In this document: piece by piece, positions 19,898 through 28,780 of the stretch
How the letters are laid out: the number at the start of each line of letters is the position of its first letter
How positions within the stretch are numbered: the stretch's first letter is position 1
Assembly: GCA_937873445.1 (NCBI GenBank)
Contig: CALMWF010000041.1
Coordinates: 115,414-179,413 of the forward strand
Reading direction: 5' to 3'
Length of the DNA: 64,000 bases
Source of the DNA: an uncultured Alphaproteobacteria bacterium
GTDB lineage: Bacteria; Pseudomonadota; Alphaproteobacteria; Rhizobiales; Aestuariivirgaceae
Made by a program: the position numbers and the translations under genes
Notes under the pieces: generated by a model
Databases searched by the model: none
Told to the model about the DNA's origin: nothing
The model's input: only the letters and a program-made list of their open reading frames with translations

Positions 19898-20075
19898 TGT
19901 TCTTCCTCCGTTGTGGCGGGAAAATAGGGCGCGCCGTGATCTGGAACAAGTCTAACGTGGGCCTCACGGAAAAGTTCCCGCCAGCCGCGCCTGCCCCCGG
20001 AACAGAGGGAGAAACAACGGCCACCCTTGCCAGCGCCACCGCTTCAATGCCAAGTGAACCGGAAGGGGATTGCCG

Positions 20076-20867
20076 GTGACTCTTGATCTTTCAGTGATGG
20101 CGCTGCTCTGGGTCGTGGCGCTGGTGGCGGGCTTTGTCGATTCCATTGCGGGCGGCGGCGGGCTGCTCTGCCTGCCCGCGCTGCTGCTGGCGGGCTTTGA
20201 CCCCGTGGCGGCGCTGGCCACCAACAAGGTGCAGGGCTCCTTCGGCACCGCCTCGGCCACTCTTGCCTTCACCCGCAAGGGCCATCTTGACCTGCTGGCC
20301 AACTGGCAAAGCGTGGCCACCACCTTTGCCGGTGCCTGTCTCGGCGTGCTTGCCGTTCAGGTGGCGCCGGTGCGTCTCCTGTCCGGCCTGCTGCCGGTGC
20401 TGCTCATCGCCATGGCCCTCTATTTCGCCCTGTCGCCGCGTCTTTCCAATGCTGACGCTCATCCGCGCCTGCCCTTTGCCTTCTTCATCGCGGGCTTTGC
20501 GCCCGTCATCGGCTTCTATGACGGCATCTTCGGCCCCGGCACCGGCTCCTTCTTCATGCTGGCGCTGGTCACACTCTTTGGCTTCGGCATTGTCCGCGCC
20601 ACCGCTACCACCAAACTTCTCAACCTCACCTCCAACCTCGCCGCGGTCATCATGTTCACCTTCACCGGCAAAATCGTCTGGTCGGTGGGCTTGATGATGG
20701 GGGTGGGCCAGTTCATCGGCGCCCAGGCGGGTTCGCACCTCGCCATGGCCCGGGGTGTTGCCGTCATCCGGCCGCTGCTGGTGGTGGTGTGCTGCGCCTT
20801 GACCGTGAAACTCCTCGCCGACCCCGCCAACCCCATTCACCAGTGGCTGGCGTCAATGCTGCGCTGA
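20076..20867 (+). CDS. TSUP family (TauE/SafE) permease
   Basis: A 263-residue polytopic membrane protein with eight predicted helices in two repeats. The first repeat contains the TSUP signature GFVDSIAGGGGLL and the second has GFYDGIFGPGTGSF. Family members export sulfite, sulfoacetate or other organosulfur anions; the substrate here cannot be read. A GGAAGGGG ribosome site at 20061-20068 favours the GTG at 20076 over the TTG at 20070. It converges with the glutaryl-CoA dehydrogenase gene, one base apart. Confidence 0.88.
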   Translation: MTLDLSVMALLWVVALVAGFVDSIAGGGGLLCLPALLLAGFDPVAALATNKVQGSFGTASATLAFTRKGHLDLLANWQSVATTFAGACLGVLAVQVAPVRLLSGLLPVLLIAMALYFALSPRLSNADAHPRLPFAFFIAGFAPVIGFYDGIFGPGTGSFFMLALVTLFGFGIVRATATTKLLNLTSNLAAVIMFTFTGKIVWSVGLMMGVGQFIGAQAGSHLAMARGVAVIRPLLVVVCCALTVKLLADPANPIHQWLASMLR

Positions 20868-20868
20868 A

Positions 20869-22050
20869 TTACTGAAACGCCTGCAACCCCGTCTGGGCCC
20901 GGCCCAGAATGAGCGCATGCACATCATGCGTGCCCTCATAGGTGTTGACGGTTTCCAGGTTCACCATGTGGCGGATGACGTGGAACTCCTCGGAAATGCC
21001 ATTGCCGCCGTGCATGTCGCGGGCCATGCGGGCAATGTCCAGCGCCTTGCCGCAATTGTTGCGCTTCAACAGCGAAATGGCGGGCGGGGCCGCCGAACCG
21101 CGCTCCAGCGCCCGGCCGAGCGCCAGGCAGGCCGCAGTGCCCAGGGCAATTTCGGTCTGCATGTTGGCGAGCTTCAGCTGCACAATCTGGTTGGCGGCCA
21201 GGGGCTTGCCGAACTGCTTGCGGTCCAGCGTGTATTGGCGGGCCCGGTGCCAGCAATCCTCAGCCGCACCCAGAACCCCCCAGGCAATGCCGAAGCGCGC
21301 CTTGTTGAGGCAGCCGAAGGGACCGCCCAGCCCCTTGCCGCCCGGCATCAGGGCGTCTTCCGGCACCTCGCAATTGTCGAGCACAATCTCACCCGTCACC
21401 GAGGCGCGCAGCGAAATCTTGCCCTCGATCTTGGGCGTGGAGAAACCCTTGCTGCCGCGCTCGATGAGGAAGCCGCGAATGCCCTCATCCTCCAGCTTGG
21501 CCCACACCACCGCCACATCCGAAATGGGCGAATTGGTGATCCACATCTTGGAACCGTTCAGCACATAGCCGCCCTTGCTCCGCCTGGCGCGGGTCTTCAT
21601 GCCGCCGGGATCGGAACCGGCGTCCGGCTCGGTCAGGCCGAAGCAGCCCACCCATTCGCCGGTGGCCAGCTTCGGCAGATATTTCTGCTTCTGCGCCTCC
21701 GAGCCATAGGCTTCGATGGGGTGCATCACCAGCGAGTTTTGCACGCTCATGGCCGAGCGGTAGCCGGAATCGACGCGCTCGATCTCGCGGGCGATCAGGC
21801 CATAGGCCACATAGCCCAGGCCGGAGCCGCCATATTTCTCATCGGTCATGACGCCGAGGAAGCCCATGGCCCCCAGCTCATTCATGATCTCGCGGTCAAA
21901 GCGCTCGTCGCGGAAGGCACTCATCACGCGCGGCAGCAGCTTGTCCTGGGCGAAGGCGCGGGCCGCGTCGCGGATCATGCGCTCGTCCTCGGTCAGCGTT
22001 GCCTCAAGGTCGAGGGGGTCTTCCCAGTTGAAATCGCTCATGGCGGCCAT
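20869..22050 (-). CDS. gcdH: Glutaryl-CoA dehydrogenase (acyl-CoA dehydrogenase family)
   Basis: A 393-residue FAD enzyme. It has the acyl-CoA dehydrogenase FAD-binding segments [13 protein letters not shown] and WITNSP. The C-terminal catalytic glutamate is in [21 protein letters not shown], a sequence characteristic of glutaryl-CoA dehydrogenases, as is the early [14 protein letters not shown] segment. It converts glutaryl-CoA to crotonyl-CoA in lysine, tryptophan and glutarate breakdown. An AAAGGAG site 7 nt upstream selects the ATG at 22050 (MAAMSDF). It stands alone; a CoA-transferase partner is not in the window. Confidence 0.92.
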   Translation of the reverse strand: MAAMSDFNWEDPLDLEATLTEDERMIRDAARAFAQDKLLPRVMSAFRDERFDREIMNELGAMGFLGVMTDEKYGGSGLGYVAYGLIAREIERVDSGYRSAMSVQNSLVMHPIEAYGSEAQKQKYLPKLATGEWVGCFGLTEPDAGSDPGGMKTRARRSKGGYVLNGSKMWITNSPISDVAVVWAKLEDEGIRGFLIERGSKGFSTPKIEGKISLRASVTGEIVLDNCEVPEDALMPGGKGLGGPFGCLNKARFGIAWGVLGAAEDCWHRARQYTLDRKQFGKPLAANQIVQLKLANMQTEIALGTAACLALGRALERGSAAPPAISLLKRNNCGKALDIARMARDMHGGNGISEEFHVIRHMVNLETVNTYEGTHDVHALILGRAQTGLQAFQ

Positions 22051-22137
22051 GGTGGGTCTCCTTTGCCTCCTAGAAAAGCCATGGGGGGGCAATTGTCAAA
22101 TCGCCAGACCCGTCCAAAGGGGGGGGCCAGCGCAGGC

Positions 22138-22689
22138 TTATTTGATCAGGGCGGACAGGGCCTTGAAGGTGGGGGTTCCGGCCTGGCCGAGCAGCTCGAA
22201 CACCGCCATTTCCGTGGTGACGACCTGCACCCCATTGGCCGTCATGCGTTCAAAGGCCAGCTCCGCCGAGGACGGGCGGCGCGACGACATGGCGTCCGCC
22301 ACGGCAAAGACCGCAAAGCCCGCCATGGCCATGTCTATGGCCGTCTGCAACACGCAGACATGAGCCTCGATCCCCGCCAGAATGACCTGCGGGCGGCCCG
22401 CCTCATGCAGACCGATGAGATGATTGGCCAGCGGCCGGTCGCGCCAGCAGGAAAAGCTGAGCTTCTCAAAGCGCCAGACATTGGCGTCCGGGGCCACCAG
22501 TTCCGGCACCGTGTGGCCCAGACCACGGGGATATTGCTCAGACACGGTGACCGGCACCGCAAGCGTGGTTGCCGCCGTCAGCAGCAGGGCGGCATTGCGC
22601 ACCACGCGGTCTGCCTCGTGCATGGCGGGCAACAGGCGCTCCTGCACGTCGATCAGCAGCAGCGATGATTTTCCGGCATCAAGCAGCAT
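22138..22689 (-). CDS. Isochorismatase-family cysteine hydrolase
   Basis: A 183-residue protein with the isochorismatase-fold triad: Asp in LLLIDVQERLL, Lys in FEKLSFSCW and the nucleophilic Cys in GIEAHVCVLQTA, preceded by a cis-peptide-type motif. Proteins of this length and style (YcaC-like) are hydrolases of unknown substrate. The ATG overlaps the end of the oligopeptidase gene by 11 nt, so it is the last gene of the msrB, ptrB, hydrolase operon on the minus strand. No terminator was recognised after it. Confidence 0.87.
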   Translation of the reverse strand: MLLDAGKSSLLLIDVQERLLPAMHEADRVVRNAALLLTAATTLAVPVTVSEQYPRGLGHTVPELVAPDANVWRFEKLSFSCWRDRPLANHLIGLHEAGRPQVILAGIEAHVCVLQTAIDMAMAGFAVFAVADAMSSRRPSSAELAFERMTANGVQVVTTEMAVFELLGQAGTPTFKALSALIK

Positions 22690-24766
22690 GAGTTTTCCCC
22701 GTCATCTTCAGGCCGAAGGCATAGACCAGCGCCACTTCTTTCAACCGGTCAAAGCGGCCGGAGGCGCCGCCGTGCCCTGCGCCCATATTGGTCTTGAGCA
22801 GGGTGAGACCACCGTCGCTGCGCTTCTCGCGCAGCCTGGCCACCCATTTCGCCGGTTCCCAATAGGTGACGCGCGGATCAGTGAGGCCCGCCACCGCGAG
22901 AATGGCGGGATAGCCATGGGCGCCCACATTGTCATAGGGCGAATAGGCGGCAATGGTGCGATAGGCCGCCGCATCGGCAATGGGGTTGCCCCATTCCGGC
23001 CATTCCGGCGGGGTCAGCGGCAGTGTGTCGTCCAGCATGGTGGTGAGCACATCGACAAACGGCACCTCGGCCACAATGGCGCGGAACAGATCGGGCGCCA
23101 TATTGGCCACCGCCCCCATCAGCATGCCGCCGGCGCTGCCACCCTGGGCCACAATGGCGCCGCGCCGGGTGAAGTTTTCCCGCGCCAGAAATTCGCCTGC
23201 GGAGATGAAATCGCGGAACGTGTTGGCCTTATGCTCAAGCTTGCCCATCTTGTACCAGCGGCGGCCCTTCTCCTGGCCGCCGCGAATGTGGGCAATGGCA
23301 TAGACAAAGCCGCGGTCCACCAGCGACAGCACATTGGTGTTGAAGCCCGCCGGCATGGACATGCCATAGGAACCATAGCCGTAGAGCCACAGCGGCGCTG
23401 ACCCGTCCAGCTGTGTGGTGGTGCGGTAGAGCAGGGTGACAGGAATGCTCTCGCCATCATGAGCGGGCGCAAACACGCGCCGCGTCACATAGTCAGCGGG
23501 ATTGTGCCCTGACGGCACCTCCTGTTCCTTGCGCAGCACGCGCTGCCGCGTCACCATGTCATAATCATAGACGCGCGCCGGCGTGGTCGGCGACGAATAG
23601 GTGAAGCGCAGCGTGTCGGTGTCAAACTCGCGCATGTCGCCGAAGCCAAGGGCATAGGCCTCCTCGGCAAAGGCAATCTGGTGCTCTTCCTCGCTTTCCA
23701 TGTCGCGGATGACAATGCGCGGCAGGGCGTTCTCACGCTCCAGACGCACCATGTGGCGAGCAAACATCAGCACACTGACAATAAACACGCCGGGCCGGTG
23801 CGCGATGAGATCCTGCCAGTTCTCCGGGCCGGGCCGGTCCACCGGTGCCCACATGATCTTGTAGTCTTCGGCGTCATCGCGGTTGGTTTTGAAGATGAAG
23901 CGGTCGCCCCAGTGTTCCACGTCATATTCAACATTTTCCCGGCGCGGCGCGATGAGAAGGGGCGGCATGAAAGGGGCATCGGCAGGAATGATCCGCGCCT
24001 CCGATGAATCGTGGTCGTGCGATGACAGCACGATGAACTGTTCCGAGGCCGTGTGCTGCACCGAGGTGAACAGGCCGGGGTTCTTTTCCTCATAGATGAG
24101 CCGGTCATCGCCCTGCGCGGTGCCCAGCAGGTGGTGCCAGGTCTTGAGCGGGCGGTGATTGTCATCCTGCTCGATGTAGAAGAAGCTCTGCCCGTCCGCC
24201 GCCCACACTGCGCCCCCGGCGGTTTTTTCCAGAACATCGGCAAGGTCGGTGCCGCTCTCCAGATCGCGCACCCGGATGGTGTAGAATTCCGAGCCGTTGT
24301 CGTCGCAGGCCCAGTCGGCCAGCCGCTGGTCGGGCGAGGTGCCATAGCCATAGCGGAAATAGTCCTTGCCCGCCGCCATGGCATTGCCGTCGAACAGCAC
24401 CTGCTTTTCGCCCCCGGCGCGCGGAACCCGCTCATGCACCGGATATTGCCCGCCCGTCACATAGGCGGTGTTGTAAACCCAGGGGCCATGCGGTGCGGGC
24501 ACCGATGTGTCGTCCTCCCTGATCCGCCCCTTCATTTCGGCAAACAGTGTTTGCTGCAACGCCTCGGTGTCGGCCAGCTCGGCCCTGATATAGTCGTTCT
24601 CGGACTCCAGATGGCTGCGGATGTCGGCGGGCAACAGGCCGGGATCATGCATCACCGCCTGCCAGTTCTCCGCCTTCAGCCACTGATAATCATCCTGCCG
24701 GGTGATGCCGTGATGGGTCTGCACAAAGGGGATTTTCTTGGCCGCAGGCGGCAGGGGCTTGGTCAT
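22679..24766 (-). CDS. ptrB: Oligopeptidase B / prolyl oligopeptidase family serine peptidase (S9A)
   Basis: A 695-residue enzyme with an N-terminal seven-bladed propeller region and a C-terminal alpha/beta-hydrolase domain. The nucleophile is in GGSAGGMLMGAVANMAPDLF, and the catalytic His lies near GAGHGGASGRFD. The propeller-peptidase junction has DYVTRRVFAPAHDGESIPV. This set matches oligopeptidase B, which cuts short peptides after Arg or Lys in the cytoplasm. Start at 24766 overlaps the msrB stop by 4 nt and gives the family N-terminus with DDYQWLK. Co-transcription with msrB and an isochorismatase-like hydrolase is likely. Confidence 0.92.
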   Translation of the reverse strand: MTKPLPPAAKKIPFVQTHHGITRQDDYQWLKAENWQAVMHDPGLLPADIRSHLESENDYIRAELADTEALQQTLFAEMKGRIREDDTSVPAPHGPWVYNTAYVTGGQYPVHERVPRAGGEKQVLFDGNAMAAGKDYFRYGYGTSPDQRLADWACDDNGSEFYTIRVRDLESGTDLADVLEKTAGGAVWAADGQSFFYIEQDDNHRPLKTWHHLLGTAQGDDRLIYEEKNPGLFTSVQHTASEQFIVLSSHDHDSSEARIIPADAPFMPPLLIAPRRENVEYDVEHWGDRFIFKTNRDDAEDYKIMWAPVDRPGPENWQDLIAHRPGVFIVSVLMFARHMVRLERENALPRIVIRDMESEEEHQIAFAEEAYALGFGDMREFDTDTLRFTYSSPTTPARVYDYDMVTRQRVLRKEQEVPSGHNPADYVTRRVFAPAHDGESIPVTLLYRTTTQLDGSAPLWLYGYGSYGMSMPAGFNTNVLSLVDRGFVYAIAHIRGGQEKGRRWYKMGKLEHKANTFRDFISAGEFLARENFTRRGAIVAQGGSAGGMLMGAVANMAPDLFRAIVAEVPFVDVLTTMLDDTLPLTPPEWPEWGNPIADAAAYRTIAAYSPYDNVGAHGYPAILAVAGLTDPRVTYWEPAKWVARLREKRSDGGLTLLKTNMGAGHGGASGRFDRLKEVALVYAFGLKMTGKTHAA

Positions 24767-25143
24767 TTTGTCTCGGTGCCGGGTTTGAAGTCCAACGCCG
24801 CGCCATTGATGCAATAGCGCAGTCCGGTGGGCTTCGGCCCGTCCGGAAACACATGGCCTAAATGGGCGCCGCAGTTCTGGCAATGTATTTCCGTGCGCTC
24901 CATGCCGTGGCTGGTATCACGCGCCTCGCCCACGGCCTGGCGGTCGGCCGGCTGCCAGAAACTTGGCCAGCCGGAGCCGGACTCATATTTGGCCTGGGAG
25001 GCAAACAGCAACCCGCCGCACACCGCGCAATGGAAGGTGCCTGGCCGCTTTTCATCATTGAGCGGACTGGAAAAGGGCCGCTCGGTGCCCTTGTCAAACA
25101 CCACATGGCAGGTGAGTGGCGAAAGTTCGGTTTTGTCGCGCAT
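24763..25143 (-). CDS. msrB: Peptide-methionine (R)-S-oxide reductase
   Basis: A 126-residue MsrB with the two zinc-binding CxxC motifs (CAVCGG and CQNCGAHLGHVF), the substrate loop SGSGWPSFWQP and the catalytic cysteine in LRYCINGAAL. The family sequence at that position (RYCINS) is slightly changed to RYCING. It reduces methionine-R-sulfoxide in proteins with thioredoxin. It is the first gene of a minus-strand operon with oligopeptidase B, linking oxidised-protein repair to peptide turnover. Confidence 0.95.
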   Translation of the reverse strand: MRDKTELSPLTCHVVFDKGTERPFSSPLNDEKRPGTFHCAVCGGLLFASQAKYESGSGWPSFWQPADRQAVGEARDTSHGMERTEIHCQNCGAHLGHVFPDGPKPTGLRYCINGAALDFKPGTETK

Positions 25144-25202
25144 GACAGTTTCCTCCCTGATCCCTCATCTGGGGAGGCGGGGGACGGGATGAAAGGGAAA
25201 AA

Positions 25203-25221
25203 TTCACCCGCTGTTAACCAT
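25203..25221 (+). promoter_or_regulatory. CtrA-like box upstream of the DUF2336 gene
   Basis: TTCA-N7-TTAACCAT differs from the alphaproteobacterial CtrA consensus TTAA-N7-TTAACCAT at one position of the first half. It lies about 100 bp upstream of the DUF2336 start and about 60 bp upstream of the divergent msrB start. Two similar boxes occur at 30664 and 31827. Confidence 0.4.
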
Positions 25222-25321
25222 AACTCCACGGCCGCCCGTTCTGAACCAGCCAATCTGGCCGGTATTAAGCAAGTGGATAGGGATAGCGGGGTTAGCTGGT
25301 GCGGATTGTGGGGAGTTTTCT

Positions 25322-27457
25322 GTGGGGATCATGTCTGAACAGGCCGAATGGCAGGGTGATGACACCCAGGCGCAGGGCCTGACGGCGCGCATAGAGGCCG
25401 GACTGGCCAGTGCGGCCGGTGGCAGGCCGCGCATTGACGCCAGCTCCTTCCGCCTGCTGACCGAGCGCCTGAAGCGCCCGGCGCCTCAGCCGACACTTCC
25501 GGTCATTCCCGATCTGATGGTGGCACCGGCCCCGGTGCCCGAAGCTGCTGCGCCGCTGGTGGCGGTGCCCGATGCTGCTGCGCCGCCGGTGGCGGTGCCC
25601 GAAGCTCTTGCGCCGCCGGAACCGGAATTCCTGCCGGATGCGGAGCCGGTTGACCTGTCCTCGCCCGCGCCTGAGCCCGTCTCGCCCTGGCGGCTTGAGA
25701 CGGCGTCGGAATTTTCGCAGCCGGTGCTGCACGCGCCGCCCGCCATTCTGCCGCCGCCCGAGGAGCAGTCCCTTGCTGTGCCGGCCGCGCCCGCCATGCC
25801 GGCCGATGCCTCTGCCGGGCATGTGATCTACGGTCCGGTTCATCCCGACATGGCCATGGACCTGGGCTATGTGCCGCCGCCGGTGCTGTCCGAGCCGCGC
25901 GCCGCCGAACCGCGCCCGCCGCGCGGCGAATCCCGCCTGCGCCGCAAGCCGGAAAGCGAAACCCAGAACGAAGCGCCCGCCGCGCCCGAAAAGCCGGAGC
26001 CGCGCCGCCGTTCTGCCGACAGCAATGTCCAGCTTCTGAAGCAGATCAAGATGCTGGTGTTCTCGCCGCCCAGCCTGGCCGACCGCACCGCCTATCTCAA
26101 GGAGGCGGCCGAGATCATGGCCGCTGAAGAGGCCCAGCAGCGGGCCGAGGCCGCGCCCGAGGAACTGGCCCCCGAACTGTCGCTGGATCATATCCAGCCC
26201 GCATCGGAGGCAGGCGAGACTGCCGCCGCCATCGAAACGGCAGCAGTGGAACCCGCCCTTGGCGAACCGCTGCCGGACGACGAGCCGGGTCCGGCAGCCG
26301 CCGTGTCCGCCCCTGACCTGCCCGCCATTCCGCCCGAACTGGCCTTGCCCCAGGAGGTGTCCGAACCCCTGAGCGAAACCCCAGCCGCCCCCGTGGCCGC
26401 AACCGCCGTTCCGCCGGCCGCCCCCACCGTGATGAACGAGGCCGAGGCGATGGACCTGGCGCGCTCGCTTCTGGACATGATGAGTGCCAGTGCCGGTAAC
26501 GCCCTGCCGCAGGAACGGCTGCTGGCGGCCGATACCTTGCTGCGGCTGGTGCCGCGTCTGCCGCTCAAGCCGCGGGTGATGCTGGCCGACCGCATCGGCA
26601 TCATGGAGCAGCCGCCCCATCTTCTGGTCAGCAAGCTGATCCGCGACACCGCCATCGAGGTGGCCGGTCCGCTTCTGGAAAATGCCTCGCAACTGACCGA
26701 TCAGGACCTGGCCCAGGTCATCGAGGAAAATCATCAGGGCAAGCTGCGCATGATTGCCCGCCGCCGTCATGTGTCGCGCGCTGTGGGCGATCAGCTCATC
26801 GCCACCCGCGATGCCTCGGTGCAATTGACCCTCATCCGCAATGCCGGGGCCGAAATTTCCCACAACGGCTTTCTGGTGCTGGCGGCCGAGTGCGAATTCA
26901 AGCCCGACCTGCTGGCACCCTTGTGCACCAGGCCCGATCTGCCCGCCCCCACGGCCTTCGACCTGTTCTGGCTGGCGCCGCCGCAGCTCCGCCGCTATCT
27001 GATTTCGCGCTTTCTGACCGACTCTGAAACCCTCGCCCGCATTCTCAAGATCACCCTGGCAAGCCAGGGCAGCGATGAACCCGCCGAGGACCGCACCTCG
27101 ATCCTGCAAACCGTGCAGGCAGTGGTGGCTGACATCAGCGCCGGCCGCTATGAGGCCGGTGCCGAACGCCTGGCCGAGGTTGCCCGCATCAATCAGGCCA
27201 CGGCGCTGCGCGTCATCGGTGATCCCCAGGGTGAACCGCTGGCGGTGCTGCTCAAGGCCATTGCCTTCCCGCGCAATGAAGTCACCGAACTGCTGCACCA
27301 GTTGCAGCGCGGCGACCATGCCACCCTGCAGCGCGGGCGCGATGTCAGCGAATTGCAGGCGCTGTTCGAATCATTGTCCTTCAATAAAGCCCGCATGCTG
27401 CTGACCTATTGGGACTGGGCGGTCTTGAAAACTGGCCCCTATGCGCCGGTAAATTAG
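25322..27457 (+). CDS. DUF2336 domain-containing protein
   Basis: A 711-residue protein. About residues 60-370 are a low-complexity Ala/Pro/Glu-rich region with near-repeats of the type VAVPDAAAPP and many PEP units, probably disordered. About residues 370-610 form the helical DUF2336 region (EERLLAADTLLRLVP-like heptads, RDTAIEVAGPLL, RRRHVSRAVGDQL). No signal peptide or membrane segment is evident. The family is alphaproteobacterial and of unknown function. The GTG at 25322 has a GGGAG site six bases upstream; ATG at 25331 is an in-frame alternative. A CtrA-like box lies upstream. Confidence 0.85.
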   Translation: MGIMSEQAEWQGDDTQAQGLTARIEAGLASAAGGRPRIDASSFRLLTERLKRPAPQPTLPVIPDLMVAPAPVPEAAAPLVAVPDAAAPPVAVPEALAPPEPEFLPDAEPVDLSSPAPEPVSPWRLETASEFSQPVLHAPPAILPPPEEQSLAVPAAPAMPADASAGHVIYGPVHPDMAMDLGYVPPPVLSEPRAAEPRPPRGESRLRRKPESETQNEAPAAPEKPEPRRRSADSNVQLLKQIKMLVFSPPSLADRTAYLKEAAEIMAAEEAQQRAEAAPEELAPELSLDHIQPASEAGETAAAIETAAVEPALGEPLPDDEPGPAAAVSAPDLPAIPPELALPQEVSEPLSETPAAPVAATAVPPAAPTVMNEAEAMDLARSLLDMMSASAGNALPQERLLAADTLLRLVPRLPLKPRVMLADRIGIMEQPPHLLVSKLIRDTAIEVAGPLLENASQLTDQDLAQVIEENHQGKLRMIARRRHVSRAVGDQLIATRDASVQLTLIRNAGAEISHNGFLVLAAECEFKPDLLAPLCTRPDLPAPTAFDLFWLAPPQLRRYLISRFLTDSETLARILKITLASQGSDEPAEDRTSILQTVQAVVADISAGRYEAGAERLAEVARINQATALRVIGDPQGEPLAVLLKAIAFPRNEVTELLHQLQRGDHATLQRGRDVSELQALFESLSFNKARMLLTYWDWAVLKTGPYAPVN

Positions 27458-27516
27458 AACGACAACAGTTCTCTATCGGAAAAGACACTAAAAATCGCTC
27501 CCATCACCGTCTTTTG

Positions 27517-27551
27517 TTGCCTTTGGTCTAGGCAATAAGGGGATTTTCCCC
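27517..27551. promoter_or_regulatory. Two inverted repeats in the mucR leader
   Basis: TTGCC-N9-GGCAA (27517-27535) is followed at once by the GGGGATTTTCCCC repeat (27539-27551), 37 bp before the mucR ATG, within an AT-richer stretch. MucR/Ros proteins are known to repress their own promoters at AT-rich sites, so this may be an autoregulatory region. Confidence 0.4.
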
Positions 27552-27587
27552 TATAGAGATGCTTCCTCTATTAACGTTGGGAATATT

Positions 27588-27998
27588 ATGGAACACAAGA
27601 GCACTCTGGTCGATCTCACCTCGCAGATCGTGTCATCCTTTGTGGGCAAGAACGCGGTGGCAGCCGCTGAACTGCCCAAGCTGATTGCCGATGTTTACGG
27701 TGCCCTCAGCGCCGCCACCGAGGGCCGCAGCGTGACCAGCATTGCGCCGGGCACCAATCCGGCGGTGCCGCCGAAGAAGTCCATTCACCCGGACTATCTT
27801 GTCTGTCTTGAGGACGGCAAGAAGTTCAAGTCGCTGAAGCGCCACCTGCGCACCCATTACAACCTCTCGCCCGAAGCCTATCGCGAGAAGTGGGGGCTCG
27901 CACCCGACTATCCCATGGTCGCCCCAAACTACGCCAAGACCCGTTCCAACCTGGCCAAGAGCATGGGTCTGGGCCGCAAGCCGGGCAAGAAGCGCTGA
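27588..27998 (+). CDS. mucR: Ros/MucR family zinc-finger transcriptional regulator
   Basis: A 136-residue regulator. The N-terminal helical oligomerisation part (LVDLTSQIVSSFVGKNAV) precedes the prokaryotic zinc-finger region VCLEDGKKFKSLKRHLRTHYN, in which the Cys and two His are present and Asp replaces the second Cys, as in many MucR proteins. The C-terminus is very basic (GRKPGKKR). MucR homologues are H-NS-like silencers controlling exopolysaccharide, motility and cell-cycle genes in rhizobia and Brucella. It is monocistronic, with an AT-rich leader and a strong hairpin terminator. Confidence 0.95.
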   Translation: MEHKSTLVDLTSQIVSSFVGKNAVAAAELPKLIADVYGALSAATEGRSVTSIAPGTNPAVPPKKSIHPDYLVCLEDGKKFKSLKRHLRTHYNLSPEAYREKWGLAPDYPMVAPNYAKTRSNLAKSMGLGRKPGKKR

Positions 27999-28026
27999 AG
28001 CGCTCCTCACGCAAAATTATTTTCGT

Positions 28027-28057
28027 GGCCCGGACGAAAGTCCGGGCCTTGTTTTTT
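28027..28057 (+). terminator. Strong rho-independent terminator after mucR
   Basis: GGCCCGGAC and GTCCGGGCC form a perfect 9-bp stem with a GAAA tetraloop, followed by TTGTTTTTT. It starts 29 bp after the mucR stop. Confidence 0.95.
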
Positions 28058-28209
28058 CACGACTTAATGGGGCGTCGGGCCAGCGCAGCGCCGTGCCGCG
28101 GGGTTCCTGATTCAATCCGCCGCAGCGGGACTCTTGCGGATCACCGGAGGCCGATTCATACAGTGAGAATCGCTTTGGGGCATCGATTCGCAAGAACGGG
28201 GTTGGGGCA

Positions 28210-28716
28210 GTGGACTTGGGAACGATTGGCAATGCTTTTCGTGCACAGCTTATTGTGCCGGAACAGCGGCAACTCTTCGATTACTGGCTGGAGCAGACGC
28301 GCGGCCGCGTGATGCCGGCGCGGGCCGACATTTCGCCGGCCCGCATTCCGCGCCTGTTGTCCGGCATCAGCCTGGTTGAGGTGAACGCCACCAGCCGCCG
28401 CTGCCGGTTCCGCCTGGCGGGCACCCGGCTGCGCGAAATCTATGACCGCGAAATCACCGGCCTTCACCTCGACGATCTGGACTGGGGTGACAAGGAAGAC
28501 TACTGGCGCGCCGCCTATGGCCGCGCCATTGATGAGGCCAAGCCGGCGCAGGGCGTGGTGCGCGGGCCCACCGTGCACAAGGAACATCTCATCCAGTACT
28601 GGCTGAAGCTGCCGCTGTCGTCGGATGGCGCGGTGGTGGATATGCTGCTGTGCCACGACTATTTCATGCCCGCCAGCGAGGCGGCCCATGATTTGCGTGC
28701 GGCCCACGCCGGATAG
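28210..28716 (+). CDS. PAS_5 domain-containing protein
   Basis: A 168-residue protein starting at GTG. The sequence FDYWLEQTRGRVMPARADISPARIPRLLSGISLVEV and FRLAGTRLREIYDREITG is the conserved core of the PAS_5 (formerly DUF1321) family, common in Rhizobiales and Rhodospirillales. It is a stand-alone PAS-like sensor fold with no output domain. The ligand and partner are unknown. It follows mucR after the terminator, so it has its own promoter in the 28058-28209 region, where no clear box was recognised. Confidence 0.85.
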   Translation: MDLGTIGNAFRAQLIVPEQRQLFDYWLEQTRGRVMPARADISPARIPRLLSGISLVEVNATSRRCRFRLAGTRLREIYDREITGLHLDDLDWGDKEDYWRAAYGRAIDEAKPAQGVVRGPTVHKEHLIQYWLKLPLSSDGAVVDMLLCHDYFMPASEAAHDLRAAHAG

Positions 28717-28733
28717 GCGCAATAGGCATTGAT

Positions 28734-28746
28734 TCCTAATTTAGGA
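28734..28746. promoter_or_regulatory. Palindrome with adjacent GANTC site upstream of the DUF6456 gene
   Basis: TCCTAA-T-TTAGGA is a perfect 13-bp palindrome 35 bp upstream of the ATG at 28781. The overlapping GATTC (28731-28735) is a GANTC site, the target of the alphaproteobacterial CcrM methylase. Function is unknown. Confidence 0.35.
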
Positions 28747-28780
28747 TTTGCTAGGCTGCGCGGGTTGCAGGGAGACTCGC